From positions 558,001-622,000 of the forward strand of contig JACCEP010000002.1 of the NCBI GenBank assembly GCA_013416395.1: a stretch of DNA of 64,000 bases, written 5' to 3'. How positions within the stretch are numbered: the stretch's first letter is position 1; every line of letters begins with the position of its first letter. Below are positions 34,356-45,037 of the stretch, in pieces. The notes under the pieces are model-generated. The model had not been told where the DNA came from. It ran no database searches and worked only from the letters and a program-made list of their open reading frames with translations. A program made the position numbers and the translations under genes. The stretch comes from Alcaligenaceae bacterium. Its GTDB lineage: Bacteria > Pseudomonadota > Gammaproteobacteria > Burkholderiales > Burkholderiaceae_B.

Positions 34356-36716
34356 ATGACTAATCCAGTTTCGTCAAATAATGCTGCGCCGCCCTTCGAC
34401 CCGCTATGGCTGGACGAGGCAGGGGCGGGCCTGGACGAACAAGGTCTTGAACTGCTTGGCAAGGCCGCGCAGTGGGTGCGCACCCCGTTAGCCGGCGTAC
34501 GCGCAAGCACGGGTGAACCCATTATCGATCATTGTGCGGGCGTCGCCCGTATTCTGGCGGAGCTGGGTACCGATGCCCAAACCCGCGCCAGTTCGTTGCT
34601 GGCGGTGCTGCCAGAGCATCAGCCGGCAAGTTCGTCCGCTGCGAACCGTGATCCTTTGCTCAAGGCATTTGGCAATGACGTCATGTCGCTGGTGCTCGGA
34701 ACCCGAGCCTTGTTGCGTTTGGGGCATCTGGCGGGCAAAGCTTCCGAAAGTGCGGCACTGGGTACTGAACAAAAGGAAATGCAGCGCAAAATGCTGCTGG
34801 CCATGGCTGCCGACTTGCGCATCGTGTTAATGCGCCTGGCGTCACGGTTGCAGTCTTTGCGTTGGTTTGCAAGTTCTCGCACTGAGTGCCCCAAGGCGTT
34901 TGCTCGAGAAACCTTTACGCTCTACACACCATTGGCCAACCGTCTGGGCATATGGCAGGTCAAATGGGAAATGGAAGACCTGGCGTTTCGCTTTCTTGAG
35001 CCCCAAACCTACAAGGCCATTGCTGGCAAGCTCGAAGAAAAACGTGTTGAGCGCGAGGCGTTTATATCAGCGGCCGTGCTCAATATGCAGACCACGCTTA
35101 AAGAGGCAAATATTCAGGCCGAGGTGTCAGGCCGACCCAAACACATTTATAGTATCTGGAACAAAATGCGCAACAAAGGGCTGGAATTCAACCAGTTGTT
35201 TGATTTGCGCGCACTGCGCATTATTGTGAATGATGAGCGTGCCTGTTATGCCGTGCTGGCGTTGGCCCATTCCTTATGGACGCCAATGTCAGACGAGTTC
35301 GATGACTATATCTCAAGGCCTAAGCCCAACGGTTATCGCTCCTTGCACACAGTGGTTACTGATCAGGCAGGGCGGCCGTTTGAAATTCAGATACGCACCC
35401 GCGAAATGCATGAGTTTGCCGAGTACGGCATGGCTGCTCATTGGCGTTACAAAGAGGCCGGTCGTCAGGGTGGCGAGGTTGCTGCGCGTAGCGCTTATGA
35501 TCAAAAGATAGCGTGGATGCGTCAGCTTCTGGCCTGGGAAAAAGACCACCCTGCTACGGGTGCGTCGGGGCAAGCCGGGGATGTGGCCGCTGCGGCTGCG
35601 GCGGGTGTGGCGAAAGCGCAGCAAGGTGCAGGGGCAGGCCAGGGGCAGATGTCCGAGGGTAACCCGCATGCGCACGCTGCACAGTCAGGCACTGAAAAAC
35701 CGCCGCGCCGCCAAGAAGAGTTTATTTATGTACTTACGCCGCAGGCACGCGTTGTTGAGCTGCCGGTAGGCGCCACGCCGGTTGATTTTGCCTACCGTCT
35801 GCACACCGATCTTGGCCATCGTTGCCGGGGTGCCAGGGTCGATGGCCAAATGGTGCCGTTGCAAACCCGTCTCGCGACCGGCCAGACGGTTGATATCATT
35901 TCGGCCAAGTCGGGTGGCCCTTCTCGCGACTGGCTCAACCCCCAGTTGGGTTTTCTGGCCAGCCAACGGTCACGTGCAAAGGTGCGTGCCTGGTTTAATG
36001 CCATTGAGTTGCAGCAGCGTATCGCTCAAGGCCAGAATATGGTTGAAAACGAATTGCGGCGCCTGGGCAAGACGGCAATCAACCTTGAACAGTTGGCCCA
36101 GCAACTCGAGTTTGCGCGTGCTGATGATCTGTACGTGGCTGTTGCCAAAGAAGAGTTCAGCCTGCGGCAGATTGATTATCTGCTTACCGGCAGGGCCCGG
36201 CCGGGCGAAGCAGATGCTGACGCCGAGGCCGAAGCCCGTATATATGCCAGTGGCAGCGCAAATGTTGCGCGCACCGGAAAGAGTGGCGTGCTGGTTGTGG
36301 GCGTGGACGCGCTCATGACGCAGTTGGCGAGGTGCTGCCGCCCCGCCCCTCCTGACACGATAGCTGGTTTTGTAACGCGCGGCAGAGGGGTGTCCATCCA
36401 TCGCAGCGATTGCTCCGCGTATGCGGCGCTCGCGGTCAGGCATCCTGAGCGCCTTATTGACGTAGACTGGGGGGATACGGGCGAAGCCTTGTATCCTATC
36501 GACATCAGCATTCATGCTCCTGAACGCCCCAATCTGTTGCGGGATCTCTCCGAGGTTTTTGCGAAACTGCGGCTCAAAGTGGTGGGCGTCAATACGCACA
36601 GCAGGCGGTCCCTGGCACATATGGTGTTCACGATCGAAGTGAAAAGTGGCGAACAGATTAGCCGCGCCCTGGCGGCGCTCAATGAGTTGTCAGGGGTGCA
36701 GGCTGCGCGACAGTAG
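34356..36716 (+). CDS. relA: GTP pyrophosphokinase RelA ((p)ppGpp synthetase)
   Basis: RelA is the ribosome-associated stringent-response synthetase. Of 786 residues, the N-terminal pseudo-hydrolase domain (about 45-200) lacks the HDxxED catalytic motif (LLAVLPEH at 81-88 in its place), as in RelA rather than SpoT. The synthetase domain (about 230-370) has RPKHIYSIWNKM (260-271), FDLRALRIIV and the substrate site DDYISRPKPNGYRSLHT. TGS (about 454-515), helical, CC-type zinc-finger (ARCCRPAPPD) and C-terminal ACT (about 710-786) domains follow. An unusual Ala/Gly/Gln-rich insert occupies about 399-450, between synthetase and TGS. No Shine-Dalgarno sequence is clear; TTTTATACC lies just before the ATG. 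Confidence 0.96.
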   Translation: MTNPVSSNNAAPPFDPLWLDEAGAGLDEQGLELLGKAAQWVRTPLAGVRASTGEPIIDHCAGVARILAELGTDAQTRASSLLAVLPEHQPASSSAANRDPLLKAFGNDVMSLVLGTRALLRLGHLAGKASESAALGTEQKEMQRKMLLAMAADLRIVLMRLASRLQSLRWFASSRTECPKAFARETFTLYTPLANRLGIWQVKWEMEDLAFRFLEPQTYKAIAGKLEEKRVEREAFISAAVLNMQTTLKEANIQAEVSGRPKHIYSIWNKMRNKGLEFNQLFDLRALRIIVNDERACYAVLALAHSLWTPMSDEFDDYISRPKPNGYRSLHTVVTDQAGRPFEIQIRTREMHEFAEYGMAAHWRYKEAGRQGGEVAARSAYDQKIAWMRQLLAWEKDHPATGASGQAGDVAAAAAAGVAKAQQGAGAGQGQMSEGNPHAHAAQSGTEKPPRRQEEFIYVLTPQARVVELPVGATPVDFAYRLHTDLGHRCRGARVDGQMVPLQTRLATGQTVDIISAKSGGPSRDWLNPQLGFLASQRSRAKVRAWFNAIELQQRIAQGQNMVENELRRLGKTAINLEQLAQQLEFARADDLYVAVAKEEFSLRQIDYLLTGRARPGEADADAEAEARIYASGSANVARTGKSGVLVVGVDALMTQLARCCRPAPPDTIAGFVTRGRGVSIHRSDCSAYAALAVRHPERLIDVDWGDTGEALYPIDISIHAPERPNLLRDLSEVFAKLRLKVVGVNTHSRRSLAHMVFTIEVKSGEQISRALAALNELSGVQAARQ

Positions 36717-36806
36717 CCCTTGCCCGGGCCGGGGCTGTTAAAATAGTCGTTTTTTCGCGTGCGGGCCGGGTGGCCGCGGCGCCTTCCCGTTTTAGAGAGT
36801 AATGCC

Positions 36807-38006
36807 TTGACGACCTATACCCTGCCCAATGAAAGCGGGCATTTCGGCCAGTACGGAGGCTCTTTTGTTTCCGAGACACTGGTGCATGCACTAGACGAAC
36901 TTCGGGCCGCTTACGAAAAATATCGCAACGACCCCGAGTTTCTTGCCGAGTTTGCCTATGAACTCAAGCATTTTGTTGGCAGGCCCAGTCCGGTTTATCA
37001 CGCCAAGCGGTGGTCCGAGCAACTGGGTGGTGCGCAAATCTGGTTCAAGCGCGAAGATCTCAACCATACCGGCGCACACAAAATCAACAACTGCATGGGG
37101 CAGATTCTCCTGGCCCGTCGCATGGGCAAGCCGCGCATCATTGCAGAAACCGGCGCGGGTCAACATGGTGTAGCGACAGCGACCGTGGCCGCCCGCTATG
37201 GCCTCGAGTGCGTGGTGTACATGGGTAGTGAAGACATACGTCGGCAAACCTCCAATATGTACCGCATGAAACTGCTCGGTGCCAAAGTGGTGCCGGTCGA
37301 GTCTGGCTCGCGCACGCTCAAAGATGCGCTCAACGAAGCCATGCGAGACTGGGTCACTAACGTCGAAAACACGTTCTACATCATTGGCACTGTTGCCGGT
37401 CCGCACCCGTATCCTGCCATGGTGCGTGACTTCCAGTCTGTCATCGGGCAAGAGTGCCTTGAACAGATGCCTGCCGAAACAGGGCGCCAGCCTGACTTTG
37501 TAGTGGCATGCGTGGGTGGCGGCTCCAATGCCATGGGTATTTTCTATCCTTATATTGAAAACCCACAGGTTCAGCTGGTCGGGGTCGAAGCCGCCGGCGA
37601 AGGCATCCAGACAGGCCGTCACGCAGCATCGTTGAACGCGGGTTCGGTAGGCGTGCTGCACGGCAACCGTACTTACGTCATGCAAGATAGCAACGGGCAG
37701 GTAATGGAGACCCATTCCATTTCGGCCGGCCTCGACTACCCAGGCGTGGGGCCCGAGCATGCCTGGCTCAAAGACAGCGGGCGTGCCAGTTATGCCAGTG
37801 TTACTGATGAAGAAGCTCTGGCTGCGTTCCACGACTGTTGCCACCTCGAGGGTATTATGCCTGCGCTCGAATCAGCGCACGCCCTTGCACATGCGGCACG
37901 GCTGGCACCCACATTGACGCGCGACAAGATTATTCTCGTCAATTTGTCTGGAAGAGGCGACAAAGACATGCACACTGTGGCCGACCTAAGCGGCATGAGC
38001 CTGTAA
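36807..38006 (+). CDS. trpB: Tryptophan synthase beta subunit
   Basis: TrpB condenses indole with serine using PLP. The 399-residue protein has HTGAHKINN with PLP lysine K92, [13 protein letters not shown], and [13 protein letters not shown] binding the PLP phosphate. The start is taken as TTG at 36807 (ACG ACC TAT ACC follows), with AGAGAG 8 bases upstream. The nearby ATG (36802) is out of frame, and an upstream GTG (36759) would add 16 residues lacking family support. A TAAAAT box (36739-36744) may be the promoter. trpA follows 13 bp later; trpF, often just upstream in related genomes, is absent here and relA takes that place. Confidence 0.96.
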   Translation: MTTYTLPNESGHFGQYGGSFVSETLVHALDELRAAYEKYRNDPEFLAEFAYELKHFVGRPSPVYHAKRWSEQLGGAQIWFKREDLNHTGAHKINNCMGQILLARRMGKPRIIAETGAGQHGVATATVAARYGLECVVYMGSEDIRRQTSNMYRMKLLGAKVVPVESGSRTLKDALNEAMRDWVTNVENTFYIIGTVAGPHPYPAMVRDFQSVIGQECLEQMPAETGRQPDFVVACVGGGSNAMGIFYPYIENPQVQLVGVEAAGEGIQTGRHAASLNAGSVGVLHGNRTYVMQDSNGQVMETHSISAGLDYPGVGPEHAWLKDSGRASYASVTDEEALAAFHDCCHLEGIMPALESAHALAHAARLAPTLTRDKIILVNLSGRGDKDMHTVADLSGMSL

Positions 38007-38019
38007 GGCCGGGGATATC

Positions 38020-38886
38020 ATGACTTCATCCAATACACGCCTAAAGGCGGCGTTCGAAGCAACGCGCAAAGCGGGGCGCACAGCGCTCATTCCTTATGTC
38101 ACTGCCGGTTATCCGTCGCTTACCGTTACGCCTGCACTCATGCATGCGTTGGTGGCGGCAGGCTCCGACGTCATTGAGCTTGGCGTGCCGTTTTCCGACC
38201 CTATGGCCGATGGCCCGGTTATTCAGCAGTCGTCAGAGCTGGCAATTCGCGGTGGTACCGGCTTGCGCCAGGTTCTTGACATGGTGGCCGAGTTTCGCCA
38301 AACCAACCACACCACGCCCGTGGTGCTCATGGGCTATGCCAACCCTATAGAACACATGGGTCAGGCTACATTTGTCGACGCTGCTGCTAAGGCGGGCGTT
38401 GATGGCGTGCTGGTGGTTGATTACCCGCCCGAAGAGGTGCACGAGTTTTCTGCACTGCTTGTTGCGGCGGGCATTGATCTCATTTTTCTGCTTGCGCCTA
38501 CCTCTACCGACGAGCGTATTCGCAAGGTTGCCAGTGTGGCACGTGGCTATGTGTATTATGTTTCGCTAAAAGGTGTTACCGGCGCAGGTAATATCGATAC
38601 CGACGACGTGGCCCGTCATGTTGCCCGAATCCGGCAGTATGTTTCCATACCTGTGGGCGTAGGCTTTGGCATTCGCGATGCCGAGAGCGCCCAACGACTC
38701 TCCGAGTGCGCTGATGCCGTCGTCATAGGCAGCAAGCTTATCCAGACCATGACTGCGGCGGTCGATAGTGCCCTTGAGCAAGGGCACGACGCACAGCAGG
38801 CTGATCAGGCCGCTGTCGCAGCGGCCGAAGGCTGGCTGGCGGGTATTCGGAAGGCGCTGCCTGACGGGAGCAAAAAATTTGTCTGA
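38020..38886 (+). CDS. trpA: Tryptophan synthase alpha subunit
   Basis: TrpA cleaves indole-3-glycerol phosphate to indole, which is channelled to TrpB. The 288-residue TIM barrel carries catalytic E53 and D64 in [18 protein letters not shown], the [14 protein letters not shown] loop and the phosphate-binding GVGFGIRD. Length is slightly above the enteric 268 owing to a C-terminal extension, common in beta-proteobacteria. It lies 13 bp after trpB in the same operon. accD follows after 112 bp that contain a hairpin. Confidence 0.97.
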   Translation: MTSSNTRLKAAFEATRKAGRTALIPYVTAGYPSLTVTPALMHALVAAGSDVIELGVPFSDPMADGPVIQQSSELAIRGGTGLRQVLDMVAEFRQTNHTTPVVLMGYANPIEHMGQATFVDAAAKAGVDGVLVVDYPPEEVHEFSALLVAAGIDLIFLLAPTSTDERIRKVASVARGYVYYVSLKGVTGAGNIDTDDVARHVARIRQYVSIPVGVGFGIRDAESAQRLSECADAVVIGSKLIQTMTAAVDSALEQGHDAQQADQAAVAAAEGWLAGIRKALPDGSKKFV

Positions 38887-38961
38887 GGTGGTGGCCGCGG
38901 CAGTTGGCCTTTTACAGGGCCGGCCAGAAAGGCAACCCACTAAAGACACAACAGAACAATA

Positions 38962-38980
38962 GCCCGGCTACTGGCCGGGC
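38962..38980 (+). terminator. Hairpin in the trpA-accD gap
   Basis: GCCCGGC (38962-38968) pairs with GCCGGGC (38974-38980) around five bases. Only CTTCATC follows, so termination is probably partial. It lies 18 bases before the accD start and could affect readthrough or ribosome access. Confidence 0.55.
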
Positions 38981-38998
38981 CTTCATCAGGAATGAACC

Positions 38999-39871
38999 AT
39001 GAGCTGGATCGATAAAATTCTGCCACCGCGCATCAATCGCAATGAAGGCGCGAAACGCGTGCCAGAGGGCCTGTGGGTCAAGTGCCCGTCTTGCGAATCC
39101 GTCCTCTATAAAGAAGACCTCAAAGCCACCCTCAATGTCTGCCCCAAGTGTGATCATCATCTGCGCATAGGCGCGCGTGAGCGCATTGACGCATTGCTCG
39201 ACCCGGAAGGTCGCACAGAAATCGGGCAAGACACACGCCCCATGGACCCGCTTAAGTTTCGCGACAGCCGCAAATACCCAGAAAGGGTGTCTGAAGCCAC
39301 ACGGCTCACGGGTGAAAGTGAAGCCATGGTGGTCATGAGTGGCTCTATTCTGGCGGTTCCGGTTGTATTGGCCTGCTTTGAGTTCGCCTTTATGGGCGGC
39401 TCCATGGGTTCTGTAGTGGGCGAGCGTTTTGTACGCGGGGCCCGCGAGGCCATCAAAAACCGTACACCATTTATTTGTGTTGCTGCCTCAGGTGGCGCGC
39501 GCATGCAAGAAAGCTTGTTTTCTCTGCTGCAAATGGCCAAAACTAATGCCATGCTTACCCGGCTTTCGGCTGAAGGTCTGCCGTTTATTAGCATTCTTAC
39601 CGACCCGACCATGGGTGGTGTCTCGGCCAGTTTTGCTTTTATGGGCGATGTGGTCATTGCAGAACCCAAGGCACTGATCGGCTTTGCCGGCCCCCGAGTC
39701 ATTGAGCAAACTGTGCGCGAAACGCTGCCAGAAGGCTTCCAGCGTTCAGAGTTTTTGCTCGAGAAGGGTGCCATCGACATGGTGGTGGATCGTCGCGAAA
39801 TGCGCAACGAACTGGCACATCTGCTGACGCTGCTTGCGCGCCAGCCCGCCGACGTTATCGCCAAAGCCTGA
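38999..39871 (+). CDS. accD: Acetyl-CoA carboxylase carboxyltransferase subunit beta
   Basis: AccD is half of the carboxyltransferase that makes malonyl-CoA, the committed step of fatty-acid synthesis. The 290-residue protein has the N-terminal zinc finger C29, C32, C48 and C51 (KCPSC and VCPKC) and the crotonase-like core with [30 protein letters not shown] and [15 protein letters not shown]. Order trpB-trpA-accD is normal for beta-proteobacteria. The subunit partner AccA is not in the window. A long bidirectional terminator follows. Confidence 0.97.
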   Translation: MSWIDKILPPRINRNEGAKRVPEGLWVKCPSCESVLYKEDLKATLNVCPKCDHHLRIGARERIDALLDPEGRTEIGQDTRPMDPLKFRDSRKYPERVSEATRLTGESEAMVVMSGSILAVPVVLACFEFAFMGGSMGSVVGERFVRGAREAIKNRTPFICVAASGGARMQESLFSLLQMAKTNAMLTRLSAEGLPFISILTDPTMGGVSASFAFMGDVVIAEPKALIGFAGPRVIEQTVRETLPEGFQRSEFLLEKGAIDMVVDRREMRNELAHLLTLLARQPADVIAKA

Positions 39872-40001
39872 TCCAGGCGCACGCGCACAGCAAACCCCGT
39901 GCACTTTAGGTCAGCCCCTGGCCAAGTCTGAGCACCACGTGATGTACGGGTGCTAAATATATATAGCGCATTAAGCCATAGCAACCGTTGTCGCAGTAAG
40001 T

Positions 40002-40048
40002 AAAACACCCCAAGGGCATGGATGATATCCAGGCTTTTGGGGTGTTTT
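40002..40048. terminator. Bidirectional terminator between accD and rne
   Basis: AAAACACCCCAA (40002-40013) pairs with TTGGGGTGTTTT (40037-40048). Inside, TGGAT and ATCCA form an inner stem around GAT. A-run and T-run flanks fit use by both converging genes. Confidence 0.92.
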
Positions 40049-40112
40049 TTGCTTACCAGGTGTTGATGCCGCCCTGATTCGGAGCCCGAAGGCCCGCGCC
40101 AGGGGAGGCGAT

Positions 40113-43100
40113 TTACTGCGTTTCTACCTGTTTGAGCGGTTCGTCAGTAGTGACAGTGGCAGGCTTGCGTGACCGCCCAAGGCGCACTGGCGGTGTGGCT
40201 GGCAAGGGCTGCACGACAGCCTTTGTTTCGACCATCTGCATATCTGTATTTGCCAGAATTTGCTCCAGTGATGACGTTTTGCCGTTTAGAGCGCTTGCTG
40301 CCTCTTGGGCTTGCTCAGCGGTGGCTTTACCATCGCTGGCATCTGTGTCGACATGTGCCGGCACTGCGTCGCTTTGGGTGCTTGCCGCCTGCGAGCCGGC
40401 TACCTCGTCAACCTCAGCGGGTTCGGCGGGCTGTTGAGCTGACTTTTCGGCATTAGCCTGGGCTTGAACCGGAGTGTCGGCTTGGGCTTGAACTGGTGCA
40501 TCAGGCAGTGCTTGGGCCTGAGTAGTGTCCACATTGGCGTTAGCGTCAACCAGTGTTTCTGTGACAGCAACCTCTTTGGCTTCAGCCGGCGTACTTGCCG
40601 CTACCGGTTGGCTGTGTGTGGCTGCCGGCGATGCAGAAGCGTGCTCGCTGATGTCTGCGGGCATGAGTTGCTCATCAGCGACCTGGGCGGGCGTGGCGTG
40701 TGCCGGCTTTTGGGGCGCGAAAGCTGATTGCTCGTGGCTAGCCTGACTTTGCAATGGTTCTGCGCGGTCGTTAGCAGTTGTTGCTGGCTTTGCCTGGGCG
40801 TCGTCTGCGTGCCTGGAAGTTGCTTCAGGTGCTTTGGCCGATACTGGCTTTTCATCAGACTGCTTGCTGGTGACAGCGACCTGTGCAGCGGTGGAGGCAT
40901 CCGAAGTAACGGTTGTTGCTTCCGGGCTGTCTGTGCCGATAGTGCCGTTGTCAGCTGCGGTGGCGACCAGGGATGTGGAAGCGACAGCACTTGAGCCGGC
41001 CTCTGCGGAGTTGGCTTGCACCGACACGGCGTCTGCTTGCGCTTTTTCAGCATGCTCAGGGTTTGTGTGCTGGTGCGTGCTGACAGGTTGAGCGGGCTGT
41101 GATTCGTGAGCGTTGAGCGACTGATCTCCCTGGCGGGTAGCAATGGGCGGCAAACCTGCAGGATGGAAGGAAGGCGTTTCATGAGATACAAAAGCGACTG
41201 TTTCATCAGACGAGCTTTCATCATCTTCCTGCATGTCAGTGCTGGCTTCGGCAGTGGAACCTTCGCCATTGCGACGACCACGACGGCTACGGCGGCGGCG
41301 ACGCTTGCGCTCTGGATCACCCTGACCATTGTCGGCTGAATTATCGTCGCTTGCATTGGTATCGAGGGCCTGGCTTTCGAGCACCTCTTCGTCAGCCGGT
41401 GCTTGAGCGACCGGTGTCACCGTAGCCGGTGTTGCGATGGCGGCGGCGTTTTCAACGTTAGCTGCGACAGCGGCACCAGCTACTGGCAGTACACCGGTGT
41501 CGAGCTCGATATTATCAGACTGAGTTTCGCTGCGACGATTGCGGCCACGACCGCGCCGGTTACGATTATTGCGTGTGTTTGCACCCGCGTTTTCGGTTTC
41601 TGAGGTTTCGCTGCTTGGGATGGTGGTCGCATCTTGAACGGCGTCGCTTGCTTGACGGGGTTCTTGTGCTGGCTGACGACGACCACGGCCGGACGGCGCT
41701 TGCTCTGCCTTGCCCTCGACGTCATGACGACGATCGCGACGGGGGCGTGAACGGTCGCCGCCGACGCGCTGTCGCTCGCCACTACGGTGCTGGCGGCCGC
41801 GCTCGCCGCGTGCTGGTGTTTCGCTGGCGGGCTTGGTTTCTTGCTGGGCTGTCTGGGTTGGTGTAGCACTGCCCGTTAGCCAATTGATGATGCGCTTGAA
41901 CAGACCTAGCCCGTCTTGTGCAACACGTGTTGTAGCGACGGCTGCAGCCACTGCCACTGGGGTGGGTTCGTGGCGCGGTGCGGGTTGTGCGTGGCTGAGG
42001 CTTTTGACCAGAGCTTCGGGGCGAGCCTTTTGGTCGAGCGCCTTGTTGGGCACCCAGGTTGTTGGGGTTTCTGGCTCGGTAACTAGCTCGAAGCTGGTTT
42101 TGACTTCTTCGAGGCGCGGATCATCATGACGCAGACGTTCGATGTGATGATGCGGCGTTTCGAGGTTTTTGTTGGGGATAAGAACCAGATTAACCTTGAG
42201 GCGTGCCTCAATCTTGGCAATGTCGCTGCGCTTTTCGTTAAGCAAAAACGTGGCGACTTCGACGGGTACCTGGGCATGCAGGGCAGCTGTGCCTTCCTTC
42301 ATGGCCTCTTCCTGCAGCAGTCGCAGAATCTGTAAGGCGCTGGACTCGGCGTCGCGCACGACACCGGTGCCGTTGCAGCGAGGGCAGGTAATGTGTGAGC
42401 CTTCGTTCAGGGCAGGGCGCAGGCGCTGACGCGAGAGCTCCATAAGGCCAAAACGAGATATTTTGCCCATTTGCACACGGGCCCGGTCGAAATGGAGCGC
42501 ATCACGCAGCCGCGTTTCGACAGCGCGCTGGTTCTTGTTGTCTTCCATGTCGATGAAGTCGATGACGATCAGGCCACCGAGGTCGCGCAGGCGCAGTTGG
42601 CGGGCCACTTCGTCGGCGGCTTCCTGGTTGGTGCGCATGGCCGTTTCTTCGATGTCGGCACCGCGCGTGGAACGCGCCGAGTTGACGTCAATGGCCACGA
42701 GTGCTTCGGTGTGGTCGATGACAACCGAGCCGCCCGATGGCAGCTGTACCGTACGCGAATAGGCCGTTTCGATCTGGTGTTCGATCTGGAAACGTGAGAA
42801 CAGGGGGATATCGTCACGATAGCGTTTTACACGCTGGACGTTGTCGGGCATAACCACGCTCATGAAGGCGGTGGCTTGCTCGTGGATGTCGTCGGTGTCG
42901 ATGAGGATTTCACCGATTTCAGGCGAGTAATAATCGCGGATGGCGCGGATGACCAGGCTGGACTCAAGGTAAATGAGTACAGGTGCCGGATTGTCACGGG
43001 CAGCGCCGTCAATGGCGCCCCAGAGCTGCATCAGGTAGGAGAGATCCCATTGCAGTTCTTCGACGCCGCGGCCAATGCCTGCGGTACGGGCAATAATGCT

Positions 43101-43589
43101 CATGCCTGCGGGCAGGTCGAGCTTGTCCATGGTTTCACGCAGTTCTTGCCTGTCTTCGCCCTCGACGCGGCGCGATACGCCACCGCCGCGAGGATTGTTT
43201 GGCATCAGTACAAGATAGCGGCCAGCCAGGGAAATAAATGTAGTAAGCGCGGCCCCTTTGTTGCCGCGCTCTTCCTTTTCTACCTGGATGATGAGTTCCT
43301 GGCCCTCAGCCAGGGCATCCTGGATGCGCGCGCTGCGGACATCGACACCCTCTTTGAAATAGGTACGTGCAACTTCTTTAAAGGGCAGGAAGCCGTGGCG
43401 ATCTTCACCGTAGTTAACGAAGCAGGCTTCCAGACCTGGTTCGATACGGGTTATGACGCCTTTATAGATATTGCCTTTGCGCTGTTCGCGTCCGGCAGTC
43501 TCGATGTCGAGGTCGATGAGTTTCTGACCATCGACGATAGCGACGCGTAGTTCTTCTTGGTGCGTCGCATTGAACAACATTCTTTTCAT
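40113..43589 (-). CDS. rne: Ribonuclease E
   Basis: RNase E is the essential endoribonuclease of mRNA decay and rRNA/tRNA processing and the degradosome scaffold. From ATG 43589 the product has 1158 residues. The N-terminal catalytic half (1 to about 520) has an S1 domain, D301 ([13 protein letters not shown]) and D344 (VIDFIDMED) binding Mg2+, and the Zn-link CPRC (C402, C405). The rest is disordered, with three Arg-rich RNA-binding tracts (about 600-650, 690-715 and around 770) and an Ala/Gln/Val/Asp-rich tail with PVQAQA repeats, ending in a basic segment. The second ATG is chosen over 43610 because GGAG lies 9 bases upstream and the family starts [10 protein letters not shown]. Confidence 0.96.
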   Translation of the reverse strand: MKRMLFNATHQEELRVAIVDGQKLIDLDIETAGREQRKGNIYKGVITRIEPGLEACFVNYGEDRHGFLPFKEVARTYFKEGVDVRSARIQDALAEGQELIIQVEKEERGNKGAALTTFISLAGRYLVLMPNNPRGGGVSRRVEGEDRQELRETMDKLDLPAGMSIIARTAGIGRGVEELQWDLSYLMQLWGAIDGAARDNPAPVLIYLESSLVIRAIRDYYSPEIGEILIDTDDIHEQATAFMSVVMPDNVQRVKRYRDDIPLFSRFQIEHQIETAYSRTVQLPSGGSVVIDHTEALVAIDVNSARSTRGADIEETAMRTNQEAADEVARQLRLRDLGGLIVIDFIDMEDNKNQRAVETRLRDALHFDRARVQMGKISRFGLMELSRQRLRPALNEGSHITCPRCNGTGVVRDAESSALQILRLLQEEAMKEGTAALHAQVPVEVATFLLNEKRSDIAKIEARLKVNLVLIPNKNLETPHHHIERLRHDDPRLEEVKTSFELVTEPETPTTWVPNKALDQKARPEALVKSLSHAQPAPRHEPTPVAVAAAVATTRVAQDGLGLFKRIINWLTGSATPTQTAQQETKPASETPARGERGRQHRSGERQRVGGDRSRPRRDRRHDVEGKAEQAPSGRGRRQPAQEPRQASDAVQDATTIPSSETSETENAGANTRNNRNRRGRGRNRRSETQSDNIELDTGVLPVAGAAVAANVENAAAIATPATVTPVAQAPADEEVLESQALDTNASDDNSADNGQGDPERKRRRRRSRRGRRNGEGSTAEASTDMQEDDESSSDETVAFVSHETPSFHPAGLPPIATRQGDQSLNAHESQPAQPVSTHQHTNPEHAEKAQADAVSVQANSAEAGSSAVASTSLVATAADNGTIGTDSPEATTVTSDASTAAQVAVTSKQSDEKPVSAKAPEATSRHADDAQAKPATTANDRAEPLQSQASHEQSAFAPQKPAHATPAQVADEQLMPADISEHASASPAATHSQPVAASTPAEAKEVAVTETLVDANANVDTTQAQALPDAPVQAQADTPVQAQANAEKSAQQPAEPAEVDEVAGSQAASTQSDAVPAHVDTDASDGKATAEQAQEAASALNGKTSSLEQILANTDMQMVETKAVVQPLPATPPVRLGRSRKPATVTTDEPLKQVETQ

Positions 43590-43790
43590 GAGGTGATTCT
43601 CCGTAGTCATGGCGCACCGTAAATCGGCGCACGACCGCGGGTCACTCGGTGTGTGGCGCTAAATCTGCAAAGAAGGCCTGGCTGACACGTGTCAGGCAGT
43701 GCCCTCCGGGTGTCTGGAAGGCACGGCGTACCTGTGGGTACGAGGTTCAGTCAGCAGGATGATCTGGTTCACTATAGTGGATTGACAGAG
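43590..43790 (-). promoter_or_regulatory. Structured rne leader
   Basis: Upstream of rne lie several hairpins: the 14-base palindrome CTGACACGTGTCAG (43682-43695), CGTACC-TGTG-GGTACG (43727-43742), and a palindrome CACTATAGTG (43770-43779) holding a possible -10 TATAGT. In E. coli a structured rne 5' leader mediates feedback by RNase E; similar control is inferred here. Confidence 0.4.
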
Positions 43791-44083
43791 GTTGCTGGGA
43801 ACGTCAGTCGCGTGGTTTATTTCGCGGCTGGTGCATACAAAAGATGACAAATTCTGCAAAAGATTCAGCGTCGCACGCGGGTGCCAGCAACGATGCAGGA
43901 AGCCGGCAAATCTGCCGCACCACTTGCTGCATACCGGAGCTGCCCCGGCGACCTAATGACCCAGAAGCTGAAACCCAGGCATACAATATGTCCTTATCGC
44001 CCAACGGAGACGCACCCTTGCATCTCTACGTTTGGCTTCTTTCAGCTTCTATAGGCTGACGCGATTATATTCCCCTTTTCCCT
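43791..44083. other. Non-coding region upstream of rluC
   Basis: This completes the roughly 490 bp between rne and rluC. Short frames exist on both strands but resemble nothing and lack ribosome binding sites. TACAAT (43982-43987) and TATATT (44066-44071) are possible -10 boxes for rluC; no matching -35 was found. Confidence 0.4.
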
Positions 44084-45037
44084 ATGCGTAAAACAGTTAA
44101 TGCTAAAAGCCCGGCTCCCAGCGTGCGGTTTGTCGAGATTCACGCCGAACAGGCGGGACAACGCATCGACAATTTTCTTATCCGGCTTTGCAAAGGCGTA
44201 CCAAAAAGTCATCTGTACAAAGCCATACGCGGTGGCGAGGTCAGGGTAAATAAGGGGCGCATTAATGCCGAATACCGTTTGGTCGCCGGCGACCTGGTGC
44301 GTGTACCGCCCATGCGGTTGCCCCAGGCTGATGAAGCCCGCAGCGTACCGCCCATGGTCTTTCCTGTGGTGTTCGAGGATGACGCCATGGTCGTCATCAA
44401 CAAGCCGGCAGGCGTTGCCGTGCATGGCGGCAGTGGTGTGTCGTTCGGTGTCATTGAGCAGATGCGTGCGGCGCGGCCCGACGCTCTCCTTCTCGAGCTG
44501 GCGCACCGCCTTGATCGTGAAACCTCGGGTCTGCTCATGATTGCCAAGCAGCGCAAGGCGTTGTTGCGTTTGCACGACATGTTGCGCGAAAGTGAAGGCC
44601 GCAAGCATTATCAGGCTCTGGTGGTGGGTGATTGGGTTAATGACAGGCAGCACATGCGCCAGCCTCTGCTCAAATGGCTGACCGCGTCGGGCGAGCGTCG
44701 CGTGCGCGTAGATGCTGAAGGAAAGGTAGCGCACACCATAGTGACGTTACAAAAGCGTTATGGTCGTTACAGTCTGGTGGGGGCCGAACTGCGCACCGGG
44801 CGTACCCATCAGATTCGCGTGCACCTGGCTTCAGCAGGCTATCCTATTGTGGGTGATGAAAAATACGGGTCTGACGAAGTGCGCGACCGTTTTTTTAAGC
44901 TGGGCTTTCGCCGTATGTTTCTGCATGCCGGGCGGCTGGATATTCCTCACCCCATCACGGGCGAGCCATTAAGCCTTGTTGCACCTCTTCCGCCCGACTG
45001 CATGAAAATTCTTGATTATCTGGAGCAAACTTCGTGA
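44084..45037 (+). CDS. rluC: 23S rRNA pseudouridine(955/2504/2580) synthase
   Basis: RluC isomerises three uridines of 23S rRNA. The 317-residue protein has an N-terminal S4 RNA-binding domain (about 24-85; RIDNFLIRLCKGVPKSHLYK) and a pseudouridine synthase core with catalytic D144 in HRLDRETSGLLMIAK, followed by GRKHYQALV and RTGRTHQIRVHL. Location next to rne, divergent, with a phosphatase gene behind it, is conserved in beta- and gamma-proteobacteria. The stop overlaps the next start by 4 bases (GTGA). Confidence 0.95.
   Translation: MRKTVNAKSPAPSVRFVEIHAEQAGQRIDNFLIRLCKGVPKSHLYKAIRGGEVRVNKGRINAEYRLVAGDLVRVPPMRLPQADEARSVPPMVFPVVFEDDAMVVINKPAGVAVHGGSGVSFGVIEQMRAARPDALLLELAHRLDRETSGLLMIAKQRKALLRLHDMLRESEGRKHYQALVVGDWVNDRQHMRQPLLKWLTASGERRVRVDAEGKVAHTIVTLQKRYGRYSLVGAELRTGRTHQIRVHLASAGYPIVGDEKYGSDEVRDRFFKLGFRRMFLHAGRLDIPHPITGEPLSLVAPLPPDCMKILDYLEQTS

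Noticed and set aside
36891-37844. 317-codon open frame antisense to trpB
   Set aside because: Antisense to a well-identified gene, with no recognisable motif.
39157-40008. 283-codon open frame antisense to accD
   Set aside because: Overlaps accD and the terminator region; Ser/Arg-rich translation typical of antisense frames.
40113-41600. Possible low-complexity repeat array or CRISPR-like structure
   Set aside because: The repetition is explained by the Ala/Gln/Val-rich disordered tail of RNase E; there are no regular spacers.
43844-44059. 71-codon frame in the rne-rluC gap
   Set aside because: No ribosome binding site, no family resemblance, and overlapped by an equally poor antisense frame.
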